From Candidatus Buchananbacteria bacterium (GTDB lineage Bacteria; Patescibacteriota; Patescibacteriia; Buchananbacterales; UBA6539): a stretch of DNA of 45,119 nucleotides. The notes beneath the pieces were generated by a model. That model saw only the letters and a list, made by a program, of their open reading frames with translations, was not told where the DNA came from and ran no database searches. The number at the start of each line of letters is the position of its first letter. The stretch's first letter is position 1. Both the position numbers and the translations under genes were made by a program. This document shows, piece after piece, positions 29,493-37,333 of the stretch. The stretch covers positions 1 through 45,119 of the forward strand of contig JAFGGX010000018.1 in assembly GCA_016930315.1 (NCBI GenBank). The letters run 5' to 3'.

Positions 29493-30638
29493 ATGAAATT
29501 ATTTAAAAATCAAAAAGATCGCAAACTTTTACAATCAATTTTTTTGGCTTCCGCCTTTGGTTTTTTTGCCGGTTTGGCTGGTCAAGCCTTAGGGACTGTT
29601 TATTTTGATCCGTGGCGGCAACATTTTTTGAATTATCAGACGCAAGTTATCCAGCAGCAAAATAATCAAACCTCAGATATCCAGGAGCTAAAAAAAGTTA
29701 AAAAAGTAATTGGCACCGAACAAGATTTTGCAGTTGACCAAGCGATTCGAAAAGTTGACGCCAGCGTGGTCGGTTTTTATCCAATCAAAAAGGCGAGTCA
29801 GAATATTTTACAGTCGATTTATTATCCGGCTGATTTGTTAGGCAGTGGGTTTATTTTAACCAGCGATGGCTGGTTAGCTACCGACCAATCAGTGGTGAAT
29901 GAAAATAAAAAGGGCTTGGTGGTTGTGGTTTATCAAGGTCAAGAGTATAAAATTGATCAATTAGTTACCGACCCGATGACTGGTATTACTTTTGTCAAAA
30001 TCACCGCTAATAATTTGCCAGTAGTTTTGCTGGGTGATTCCGATGAGCTTTTGGCTGGTCAATTGGTGGTGGGGGATAATTCTTTTGGTCAGGCCAGTGT
30101 TGATTATGTCAAAAGTCTCAATTTTCAAAATCAATCGACTAGTCAAGATTATGTTTTATCTTCGGAAAAATATGCTCGATTTATTTTATTAACTAACAAT
30201 CTAGATAATTCATATTTAGGTGGGCCAATCATTAATTCTAATGGCGAGGTGGTTGGCGTTATTCAATCAAATAAAAATCAGACTATTGTGGTACCAATTA
30301 ATCATTTTCGGCCAGTTTTGGTTAGCGTTTTTCGGGATGGTTCGATTAGGCGTTCTTATCTAGGAGTTCAATATATTGATTTATCTAATACAACCAGTGC
30401 ATCCGATCAGCAATCCGGTGCTTTAATTTATAGTCAGCCGAAAAAAAATTCGCCAGCCGCTAATGCTAAGTTACAAGTTGGTGATGTAATCATTAGTGTT
30501 GAAAATCAGTTGATCGACAAGACTAATAGTTTAGCTGAAATCATTCAGCAGTATCAGTCTGGCGATAGCTTAAATTTAGAGGTTTTGCGTGATGATAAAA
30601 ATATTAAATTGAACGTTTCTTTGTCCCCGTTGCCATAA
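29493..30638 (+). CDS. HtrA/DegP-like protein with PDZ domain and no catalytic triad (pseudoprotease)
   Basis: An N-terminal transmembrane anchor (about 15-35) and coiled linker lead to a trypsin-like fold (about 85-280) and a PDZ domain (about 286-380). Alignment by eye to DegP is clear, yet all three catalytic residues are replaced. VTNNHVV is ATDQSVV (His to Ser133). DPRSDIALI is DPMTGITFV (Asp to Gly164). GNSGGAL is SYLGGPI (catalytic Ser to Leu242). The structural GSG, GG and NGEVVGV motifs are kept, so the fold is under selection but proteolysis should be lost. A chaperone, scaffold or sensing role is inferred. It is the last gene of the envelope operon and is followed by a strong bidirectional terminator. 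Confidence 0.85.
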   Translation: MKLFKNQKDRKLLQSIFLASAFGFFAGLAGQALGTVYFDPWRQHFLNYQTQVIQQQNNQTSDIQELKKVKKVIGTEQDFAVDQAIRKVDASVVGFYPIKKASQNILQSIYYPADLLGSGFILTSDGWLATDQSVVNENKKGLVVVVYQGQEYKIDQLVTDPMTGITFVKITANNLPVVLLGDSDELLAGQLVVGDNSFGQASVDYVKSLNFQNQSTSQDYVLSSEKYARFILLTNNLDNSYLGGPIINSNGEVVGVIQSNKNQTIVVPINHFRPVLVSVFRDGSIRRSYLGVQYIDLSNTTSASDQQSGALIYSQPKKNSPAANAKLQVGDVIISVENQLIDKTNSLAEIIQQYQSGDSLNLEVLRDDKNIKLNVSLSPLP

Positions 30639-30656
30639 AAAATATTTTAAATTTTT

Positions 30657-30696
30657 TAACTAAAAAATCCCTCAACAAGTGGGGATTTTTTAGTTA
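30657..30696. terminator. Bidirectional terminator between convergent genes
   Basis: A perfect 15-bp stem (30657-30671 with 30682-30696) has A6/T6 in its arms and a 10-base loop. It serves the pseudo-HtrA operon on + and the HTH gene on -, whose stop codon is two bases away. Confidence 0.88.
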
Positions 30697-30697
30697 G

Positions 30698-30970
30698 TTA
30701 TTTTTCGAGTAGTTTTGGGTTAGGGGAGTAGAGTCGGTTTTTAATTTTCCATTTATCCACATATTGGCCGATGCCATTTTTAGCCAATTTATTTTTGGCA
30801 GTGGTTCTATTTTGCGACCATTCCAAAAGACTCTCAAAATTGATTTTATATCGACCTCTTACCACCACATATTTTATTTCTTGTTTGGCCAGCGCTCGTC
30901 TGATTGTTTTTTGGTCAACGCCAAATAGCCTTGAAGCCTCTGACACTGACACCCTAATCATGTTATTCAT
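30698..30970 (-). CDS. Small HTH (MerR/excisionase-like) DNA-binding protein
   Basis: The 90-residue protein begins with a winged-HTH-like segment: VSVSEASRLFGVDQKTIRRA (about 7-26) then the wing VVVRGRYKINFESLLEWSQ. This is the pattern of excisionase/MerR N-terminal or 'helix-turn-helix domain' regulators. The basic tail (TTAKNKLAKNGIGQYVDKWK) has no effector domain. A second ATG at codon 4 is possible. It is divergent from the ECF sigma gene. A perfect 11-bp inverted repeat at 30998-31027 lies over its likely promoter, suggesting autorepression. No phage or integrase genes are nearby, so I favour a chromosomal regulator. Confidence 0.75.
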   Translation of the reverse strand: MNNMIRVSVSEASRLFGVDQKTIRRALAKQEIKYVVVRGRYKINFESLLEWSQNRTTAKNKLAKNGIGQYVDKWKIKNRLYSPNPKLLEK

Positions 30971-30997
30971 AAGTTATTTTCTATTGACTTATTAAGG

Positions 30998-31027
30998 TAT
31001 TTTGTCTAGAATATTGTAGACAAAATA
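30998..31027. promoter_or_regulatory. Palindromic operator between HTH and sigma-factor genes
   Basis: Perfect 11-bp arms TATTTTGTCTA/TAGACAAAATA are separated by 8 bases. A minus-strand TATAAT (31032-31027) abuts it, so a bound regulator would block transcription of the HTH gene. No other copy of the site was noticed in the window. Confidence 0.75.
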
Positions 31028-31109
31028 TTATATATTTACTATACAATAGTGATTTAAAATAAGCAAGTTAATCTATCAAATCTGTGGGTATCTTAGTTTT
31101 TTAACCCCA

Positions 31110-31139
31110 TTGACTAAAGGTGGATAAATTAATTATAAT
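31110..31139 (+). promoter_or_regulatory. Promoter of the second ECF sigma operon
   Basis: TTGACT (31110-31115), 18 bases, then a perfect TATAAT (31134-31139). The transcript would start near 31146, which excludes the GTG at 31120 as start and supports ATG at 31183. Confidence 0.75.
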
Positions 31140-31182
31140 CAGGTTATTGTGTAACATTTATGCCTATTTATCGTCTACTATA

Positions 31183-31740
31183 ATGAGTTTAAGTTTAAAA
31201 GAAAAACTTCTACTAGTCAGGTTGAAAAAGAAAGATAAAGATGCTTTTGGTGAGCTTTATGATTTGTACGTTGCTTCGATCTATCGGTTTATTTTTTTTA
31301 AGGTTCCAACCAGACAAGATGCCGAAGACTTAACCTCAGAAACTTTTTTGAAAATTTGGAATTACGTTGCCGAAACTCAAGAAGAAGTTAAGAATTTAAA
31401 ATCACTTTTATACACCACGGCCAGAAATTTAGTGGTCGATTTCTATCGCAAGAAATCGCAAGTTCAACTGGTTGGCGACGAGGAAACGCTTTTGAAAATT
31501 GAAGATAGCAGGCAGCAAAACATTCTTTCCCAAATTGACATCAAAGCAGAGGTCAATAATATTGAAGAAATTATTAAGGGATTAAAAGATGAATATCGGG
31601 AAGTAATTGTGATGCGGTATGTTGAACAACTTTCAATCACCGAGATTGCTGAAGTTTTAAATAAATCAAAAGGTTCGGTTCGAGTATTGGTCCATCGAGC
31701 TTTGAAAGTAGTTAAAGAGACTATCGAAAAAAATGTTTAA
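31183..31740 (+). CDS. ECF-type sigma-70 family RNA polymerase sigma factor
   Basis: This is a 185-residue ECF sigma factor. Region 2 lies at about 20-85: FGELYDLYVASIYRFIFFKV, DAEDLTSETFLKIW, and LLYTTARNLVVDFYRKKS. The region 4 HTH lies at about 130-180: YREVIVMRYVEQLSITEIAE, then GSVRVLVHRALKVV. ATG at 31183 is preferred because the -10 box lies downstream of the upstream in-frame GTG (31120), and sigma region 2 begins soon after this Met. The next gene, five bases on, encodes a membrane protein with a cytoplasmic N terminus, the likely anti-sigma. The large surface-protein gene follows, so this sigma factor may control surface-layer expression or envelope stress. Confidence 0.9.
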   Translation: MSLSLKEKLLLVRLKKKDKDAFGELYDLYVASIYRFIFFKVPTRQDAEDLTSETFLKIWNYVAETQEEVKNLKSLLYTTARNLVVDFYRKKSQVQLVGDEETLLKIEDSRQQNILSQIDIKAEVNNIEEIIKGLKDEYREVIVMRYVEQLSITEIAEVLNKSKGSVRVLVHRALKVVKETIEKNV

Positions 31741-31745
31741 ATCAA

Positions 31746-32624
31746 ATGACTGAAGAAAAGTTGATTAAAAAAATTAAGAGTTTAAAAAATGTTAAACCAC
31801 GATCAGAGTGGCAAACTTTGAATCGTGATTTTTTATTATCTCAGATCAACCAGACAGCTGAAGAAAAGAGTTTTGGTTGGCAAGACTACGTGGTGGCTTT
31901 TGGTTCTCTTTTTCGCCAACGATTGTTAGAGCCGGCAGTTGTGATGTTGTTGGTCCTTGGTTTTTCAGTCGGCAGTAGTTTGGTGGTTAACGCTTCTTTT
32001 TATAGTTTGCCTGGTGACGGTCTGTATCCGGTTAAATTAGCTTTAGAAAGTGTTCAAATTGCTGTTAGCTCTGGTGATGAAAGAAAGGTTGAATTAAAAA
32101 TTGAATTCGCTAAAAAAAGAATTAATGAATTTGATCAAATTGCTTCTCGTTCAGACGATCAGACCCAAGAAAAAAATGATAAGTTAGCTGCAGTAGTCCA
32201 AGAATTACAACGTAATGTCGCTTCAGTTCAAAATCATATTAATAATATAGATAAAGATGGCAATCAATCCGATCACGATCGAACACTCAGAATCGCCATC
32301 ACCATCAGTAACGAAACTAAACAGTTAGCTCAGTCGCTAGATCAAAAAGCTAAAACCATCAGCGAAACCGATCCGGAAATTAAACAAATTGTCGATCAGG
32401 CAGTCGAATCAGTGCAGGCGGTCACTGTTTCGGCCGATAAGTTAGTTGAAGAAGAAAAGCAGTCTGCTATTGCCACCAGCACCGATCAAATAATTGATCA
32501 AGACAATCAACCCGGCGAGGTCTTGGGAGAAAGCAAAGATCTTACCGAGCAATCAAGTCAGGCAGAAGTCGAGTCGGCTGACAACAGTCAATCAGAATCA
32601 ACTGCCACTAATATAGAAAATTAA
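31746..32624 (+). CDS. DUF5667 single-pass membrane protein, putative anti-sigma factor
   Basis: A cytoplasmic N terminus (1-60) carries KNVKPRSEWQTLNRDFL (14-30), sharing K-N-[LV]-K-P-x3-W-x2-L-x2-D-[YF]-L with the membrane protein at 11193. A transmembrane helix lies at about 62-84. Directly after it comes the DUF5667 signature (FYSLPGDGLYPVKLALESVQ, then KVELKIEFAKKRINEF). A long helical extracytoplasmic region with Gln/Asp/Glu-rich coiled-coil character and a disordered Ser/Glu tail follow. In many Patescibacteria and actinobacteria DUF5667 proteins follow ECF sigma genes; that association and the topology suggest sigma-factor sequestration. Direct proof is lacking. Confidence 0.78.
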   Translation: MTEEKLIKKIKSLKNVKPRSEWQTLNRDFLLSQINQTAEEKSFGWQDYVVAFGSLFRQRLLEPAVVMLLVLGFSVGSSLVVNASFYSLPGDGLYPVKLALESVQIAVSSGDERKVELKIEFAKKRINEFDQIASRSDDQTQEKNDKLAAVVQELQRNVASVQNHINNIDKDGNQSDHDRTLRIAITISNETKQLAQSLDQKAKTISETDPEIKQIVDQAVESVQAVTVSADKLVEEEKQSAIATSTDQIIDQDNQPGEVLGESKDLTEQSSQAEVESADNSQSESTATNIEN

Positions 32625-32637
32625 ATAATTTATCTTA

Positions 32638-32660
32638 CCTGCCAACTATAAGTTAGCGGG
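32638..32660 (+). terminator. Hairpin after the DUF5667 gene
   Basis: CCTGCCAAC/GTTAGCGGG pair over nine positions with one mismatch and one wobble, with a TATAA loop. No T tract follows, so it may be a leaky terminator or the first element of the downstream leader. Confidence 0.45.
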
Positions 32661-32697
32661 CTAGATAAGTTCATTTAAACTTTTTAGATTAATTAGG

Positions 32698-32844
32698 GTT
32701 TAGATTAGCCTTAAGTTTTAAGATAAAGGTCGACCACTAAAAAAGTCGGATCTTTAAACTTTTGAGGAATTTAGTAATCTAAACGCTCCATTCCTAGGGG
32801 AGCTAAGTGATGTTGTTGGTTTAGCCTAGGCGCAACAATATCAC
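32698..32844 (+). ncRNA. Long folded 5' leader of the 1185-residue surface protein
   Basis: The 275 bases before the gene contain nested complementary segments. GTTTAGATTA (32698-32707) pairs perfectly with 32775-32784. Inside it, 32713-32723 pairs with 32751-32761 (10 of 11). Inside that, TCGAC (32730-32734) pairs with GTCGG (32745-32749). A separate stem follows at 32807-32818 with 32833-32844 (12 bp, one wobble). Together they suggest an extended structured leader, as known for S-layer mRNAs, that could stabilise or regulate the message. No known riboswitch is recognised. An AAAGGAA ribosome-binding stretch sits just before the ATG. Confidence 0.5.
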
Positions 32845-32899
32845 TTTAAAGTTACCTAACTAAAAAGTTTTCAAGTGGACTAGAAAGGAATTTATTTTC

Positions 32900-35800
32900 A
32901 TGATTAAAAAATTATTAACCTACGCGTTAGTTGTAACAACAGCAGTCTGGTCATTAGGATTGCTTGCTACTCCATTGGCAGTAGGCGCCGCTTCAACCGG
33001 TGATTTAGTCAAACTTGATTGTGCGGCTAAAGACGGTATTTGCGATGCTGTTTACTACATTGGAACTGACGGTAGAAAGTATGTTTTCCCAAATGAGGGT
33101 ACATACTCAACCTGGTACACTGGTTTTGGCTCGGTGAAAAAGATTTCCCAAGTTGAAATGTCAGCTTATCCATCAGGCGGATTTGTGACTGTCAGACCAG
33201 GCGCTAGAGTCATTCAAATTGGTGGCGATTCAAGTTACTATGTGGTTTCTGGCGGCGGCAAGCTTCATTCAGTAACCGAAGCTCAAGCAGCTGAAATTTA
33301 TGGTAGTGATTGGAAAACCACTTCATTGGTTAGTATGAATGCTTTAAACAGCTACTACTACACCATGAATCCATCTCCAATTCCAGCTTTAGGGTCAGCT
33401 TCTGACTACGACAAAGCTGCTGAAATGGATGCTTCAGCTACTATTGATGCTGATAAAGCTTTAAGCGATAGTTCTCCAATCTCAACTGGTAGTTCTGTAA
33501 CTGTTTCATTAGCTCCAGACAGTCCAGCTTCTGGGATTGTTGTTGGTGGTGCAGCTGACGTTGCATTTACCAAAATCAACTTAACCGCTTCAGCTGACGG
33601 TGACATTATCATCGACAACTGGGGTGTAGTAAGAGGTGGTTTAGGTAATGATGCTGCTTTTGCCAGCGTTGACATCTTAGATGGTGCAACTATGTTGCCA
33701 ATCAACGATTCAGGCAAAACCTTCAACTCAGAACATGTTGCTAACTTTACCGATGACTTTACCATCCCAGCCGGTACAACTCGTTCAGTTTACTTAGCTG
33801 GTAACATGGCATCTCAAGCCACTATGGCTAGTTATGCCGGTGAAGTACCTGCTTTAGGTCTAAAAACATTGACCTTAAAAGGCAGTAGTTCAATTTCTGG
33901 CAGTTTGCCAATTTTTGGTAACTATCAGACAACCAATGCTACTATTACTATTGGTACTGCTACTGTTTCTAGAGGTGCTTACACCAATTCAACTTCAACT
34001 TTGGAAGTTGGAAAGACTAACTACACAATGTTTTCTTTCCAGGTTGCCAACAGCTCAGCTGAAGAAGCTCAATTTAGTTCAGTCAAAGTGTACCAGAGTG
34101 GTAGCGCTAGCTTGGCTAACGATTTAGCCAATATTAAGCTTTATCAAGATGGCACTGAGATTGCTAATGGTGTAGTTAGTGGTAATTACGTTACTTTTAC
34201 TTTTAGTCCAATTACTTTGACTAAAGGTCAAACTAAACAATTCTTAGTTAAAGCTGATGTTGTTGATGGTTCAGCTCGAACTATCCAATTAGGTCTTTAC
34301 CGATCAACCAACTTATTGTTGAAAGGTTTAACCTATGGTTACAACATTACCCCAACTTACAGTGGAACCGGTTCAAGCAGCAACAATCCAGTATTATCTG
34401 ACAACACCTTTACTATTTCGGCTGGTAGCTTGAGAGTTGGTCGCGCTAACACTATTGCCGCCGGCAATATCACTATTGGTGCAGATCAAACCATTGGTGC
34501 CTTCGAATTCCAAGCTAAAGGTGAACCAACCACTATTACTGCATTAACTTTGACCATCACTTCAAGTACTTCTGGTACTATTACCGAAGATGCTTTCAAG
34601 TCAGTCAAATTAGTTGACGCAGCTGGTAAAACCGTTGCTGGCCCAACCGATATTACTAACAATGCTTTGACCGTTGCTTTCACTGACACATTTACTGTGC
34701 CAACTGGCACTTCGGTTTATAAAGTTGTTGGTACTTTGGACACTAATGGTGGTTGGACAACCAATGACACCATTTATGCCAGCGTTACTCCTTCGGCCAT
34801 TACCGCCAAAGGTGAAACAACCGGTTTAACCATCACTCCATCACCAGCTTCAAGCATCTCAACTGTCACTCAAACAGTGAAAACTGCTACTTTGACCGTT
34901 GCTAAAAATTCTACTCCAACTGACAAAAATGTCATTGTTAATAGCACTGGCGTGTTGATTGGTAGCTGGAATTTTGATGCTTCAAATTCTGGTGAAAATA
35001 TCAGAGTCACTTCAATTTCAGTTAGAGCATCAACTACTGGTGCCTTGAATAACTTGACATTGAAAGATGGCAGTACAATTTTATTGCCAGTCAACGACAA
35101 TCCAGTCACTTATGACGGTGATGGCGATGCAACCGCTACTTCAACCTTCGCTTTAAGTGAACCTTTGATTATTACTAAAGGTACTTCAAAGAATTTAGAC
35201 CTTTATGCTGACATTGGTTCAAATTCAGCCGCTGGCGAAGTAGATGCTTGGGGTATTACTTCAAGCGCAGCTATTACTGCCTATGGTGTAACCACTGGCA
35301 ACGCTGCCACAGTTACTGTGACTGCTAACGATGGTGCTTTAGTTACCACTACTGGTGCAGGTACATTGGCAGTAAATGTCAATGGTATTCCTGGCCAATT
35401 ATTAGTGGCTGGCACTACCGGTGTTACATTGACCAATGTCAACTTAAAAGCTACTAATGAACCAATCGACGTTACTAAATTAACTGTTCGTATTGGTGAT
35501 GGTGGTTTAGAGGGTACAGCCGCTGGTGACTATACTCAAATCAGCAAAATCTACTTAAAGATTGATGGTAGCGTTGTTGGTAATGCTGATGGTTATGCAG
35601 TTGCCGCTGCTACTAAGCAGATCAACCTTGAAAGAGGCGCATTAACCATTCCAGCCACCGATGATGGTAAAGATTTAGTTGTTTTGGGTGACATTGTTTC
35701 GATGGGCACCAACCAACCAGGTACAGCTAATGCCGACATTGTCGTTGGTTTATCTGGTCAAAATGGTTTCACTGCCACTGGTAACGGTTCTAATACTACT

Positions 35801-36457
35801 GCTACCTTCGACTACAACAGTTCAACCGGTTCAGCGATGATTATTCACAAAGCTGTTCCTCAGGTTGTAATTGAAACCCCAACTAACAAATTAGCCGCTA
35901 CCGCTTCTCTACAGAGAACCAAAATTACCGCCGTTGGTAACAAAATTGGTGTGTACAAATTATCATTTGTGACCACCACTTCAACCGGTGTTAATTTGAC
36001 TAACGGTTATATCAAGTTGGCTTCAAGTTGTGGTAGTTTAAGTTCAGGTACAGTGTTATCTGCCGCAACCCCTGCTGGCACAGACATTGGCGCTGGTATT
36101 AAGACTTGGGGTCTTAAAATTAGTAACGCCTTGAATACAACCAAATATTATTTGGATATCAACAAAGACAGTACTTGTAGTATTGATTTCTATGCTACTA
36201 TTGGTACTACATCTAATGTTGATACTGTTTCAACTAGTTTGTTGGGCGATACCGCCACTAGCACTACTAATCATGTTGCTGGTGCGGAAGCTGATACATT
36301 CGTTACTAACGACCAAGGTAACTTTGTTTGGTCAGATTTGAATGCAGATCAGACTCAAACCGCTGGTTCTTTGACTGCCAGCCAATGGTACAATGGTTAC
36401 CTAGTTGAAGGCTTAGGTTCTACTTCTACTTCTACACCAGTTACTGTCGGTGAATAA
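32900..36457 (+). CDS. Large secreted surface (S-layer-like) protein with N-terminal YVFPNE module
   Basis: A signal peptide (about 1-30, ending VGA-A) is followed by a module at about 33-165 with YVFPNExxYxxWxxxFGSV and a [LI]YGxxWK motif, shared with the protein at 4831. It has two Cys (CAAKDGIC) of its own. The remaining thousand residues are Thr/Ser/Gly/Ala-rich beta domains of about 120-170 residues. They recur with GVTTG/GETTG-like turns and 'LTI.KGT/LTKGQTK.F' strands, typical of S-layer or fibrous surface proteins. The C terminus is a short Ser/Thr tail with no anchor. Codon choice is more uniform (GCT, ACT, GGT, TTA) than in neighbours, suggesting high expression. A long folded leader and a very strong terminator flank it. 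S-layer identity is inferred. Confidence 0.82.
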   Translation: MIKKLLTYALVVTTAVWSLGLLATPLAVGAASTGDLVKLDCAAKDGICDAVYYIGTDGRKYVFPNEGTYSTWYTGFGSVKKISQVEMSAYPSGGFVTVRPGARVIQIGGDSSYYVVSGGGKLHSVTEAQAAEIYGSDWKTTSLVSMNALNSYYYTMNPSPIPALGSASDYDKAAEMDASATIDADKALSDSSPISTGSSVTVSLAPDSPASGIVVGGAADVAFTKINLTASADGDIIIDNWGVVRGGLGNDAAFASVDILDGATMLPINDSGKTFNSEHVANFTDDFTIPAGTTRSVYLAGNMASQATMASYAGEVPALGLKTLTLKGSSSISGSLPIFGNYQTTNATITIGTATVSRGAYTNSTSTLEVGKTNYTMFSFQVANSSAEEAQFSSVKVYQSGSASLANDLANIKLYQDGTEIANGVVSGNYVTFTFSPITLTKGQTKQFLVKADVVDGSARTIQLGLYRSTNLLLKGLTYGYNITPTYSGTGSSSNNPVLSDNTFTISAGSLRVGRANTIAAGNITIGADQTIGAFEFQAKGEPTTITALTLTITSSTSGTITEDAFKSVKLVDAAGKTVAGPTDITNNALTVAFTDTFTVPTGTSVYKVVGTLDTNGGWTTNDTIYASVTPSAITAKGETTGLTITPSPASSISTVTQTVKTATLTVAKNSTPTDKNVIVNSTGVLIGSWNFDASNSGENIRVTSISVRASTTGALNNLTLKDGSTILLPVNDNPVTYDGDGDATATSTFALSEPLIITKGTSKNLDLYADIGSNSAAGEVDAWGITSSAAITAYGVTTGNAATVTVTANDGALVTTTGAGTLAVNVNGIPGQLLVAGTTGVTLTNVNLKATNEPIDVTKLTVRIGDGGLEGTAAGDYTQISKIYLKIDGSVVGNADGYAVAAATKQINLERGALTIPATDDGKDLVVLGDIVSMGTNQPGTANADIVVGLSGQNGFTATGNGSNTTATFDYNSSTGSAMIIHKAVPQVVIETPTNKLAATASLQRTKITAVGNKIGVYKLSFVTTTSTGVNLTNGYIKLASSCGSLSSGTVLSAATPAGTDIGAGIKTWGLKISNALNTTKYYLDINKDSTCSIDFYATIGTTSNVDTVSTSLLGDTATSTTNHVAGAEADTFVTNDQGNFVWSDLNADQTQTAGSLTASQWYNGYLVEGLGSTSTSTPVTVGE

Positions 36458-36480
36458 TAGTTAGTTAGAACACAAGTTAG

Positions 36481-36517
36481 AATTTCAATGAGCCCCCAAA
36501 AGGGGGCTCTTGAAATT
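36481..36517 (+). terminator. Very strong terminator after the surface-protein gene
   Basis: GAGCCCCC-AAAA-GGGGGCTC is extended outward by AATTTCAA/TTGAAATT across a single bulged T (16 bp in all). It is the strongest hairpin in the window, fitting a highly expressed gene. Confidence 0.85.
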
Positions 36518-36574
36518 TGTAGTTTAAAATATTATAATATTCTTGAGTATTAAGTAATATGTCTTTTATATAAT

Positions 36575-37327
36575 ATGGATAATTTGGATCAAAAAGTTAA
36601 ATTAAACAGTAAAAAGATGGTTGTTAGAATCGTAGCAGTTGCTATTTTAGCCATTGTCGTGGTTTTTGGTGTGTTATTTTATTATCAATCTCAAGGTTTA
36701 ATTAAGGTTTTTCCAACGGCTAAAGATTTTGAGATCAGAAAATTAACCAGTATCGATGAAAATAAATTTAGACCGGCTGAAGGCTTGGACATGAAAATCT
36801 TTGATGATAAAATTAGCCAACTTCAAAATCTAAGGTCAGAGATTCTAAAAGACCCAGAAAATCCTTCAAATTGGGATGATTTTGCCCAGATAAAAGAATT
36901 TTTAAATGATCATCAAGGAGCAATCGATGCTTGGGAAATGGCTTATCAGTTGCAGCCATATAATTTTAGAACCACTTATAATTTGGCTAATGTCTATCAA
37001 TATTTTATTAAAGATTATCAAAAAGCAGAAGAATATTATCTTGAAACTCTTGAGCTGCAGCCGGGCTTAACAATCGCTTATCAGGGCTTGATGGATCTGT
37101 ACCGCTATAATTTGCCAGACTCACAGGATAAATATGAGCCAATTGTTTTGCAAGCAATTGAAAAAAACTCAGCCAATAGCGTTGAGTACTATTCGCAATT
37201 AATTAGTTTTTTTGAATCTAAAAACAATCAAGATTTAGACAAGGCTAAAGCCTATTATTCTGAATTAAAAAAGATAGATCCAAAAAAAGCCGCTTCGGTT
37301 TTGGGTAATTATCCTAATTTAAAGTAG
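36575..37327 (+). CDS. Membrane-anchored TPR protein
   Basis: A basic N terminus and one transmembrane helix (about 18-40, VRIVAVAILAIVVVFGVLFYY) are followed by an extracytoplasmic region with two or three TPR units: EFLNDHQGAIDAWEMAYQLQ, YNFRTTYNLANVYQYF, QKAEEYYLETLELQPGLTIA. A fourth, degenerate unit lies near residue 220. It presumably scaffolds protein contacts. It is six bases before the O-antigen-ligase/TPR gene, which also carries TPRs, so the two likely act in one complex at the membrane. The immediate upstream neighbour is the large surface-protein gene. Confidence 0.82.
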   Translation: MDNLDQKVKLNSKKMVVRIVAVAILAIVVVFGVLFYYQSQGLIKVFPTAKDFEIRKLTSIDENKFRPAEGLDMKIFDDKISQLQNLRSEILKDPENPSNWDDFAQIKEFLNDHQGAIDAWEMAYQLQPYNFRTTYNLANVYQYFIKDYQKAEEYYLETLELQPGLTIAYQGLMDLYRYNLPDSQDKYEPIVLQAIEKNSANSVEYYSQLISFFESKNNQDLDKAKAYYSELKKIDPKKAASVLGNYPNLK

Positions 37328-37333
37328 TTAATT

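Noticed and set aside
30698-30970. HTH protein as a phage excisionase marking a prophage
   Set aside because: No integrase, phage structural or lysis gene is near, and flanking genes are ordinary chromosomal ones.
31120-31182. GTG start giving a 21-residue extension of the second ECF sigma factor
   Set aside because: It lies upstream of or within the TTGACT-18-TATAAT promoter, and the extension has no family similarity. ATG 31183 is used.
33406-35109. Minus-strand ORFs inside the large surface-protein gene
   Set aside because: They are low-complexity shadows of Thr/Ser/Ala-rich coding sequence, with no start signals.
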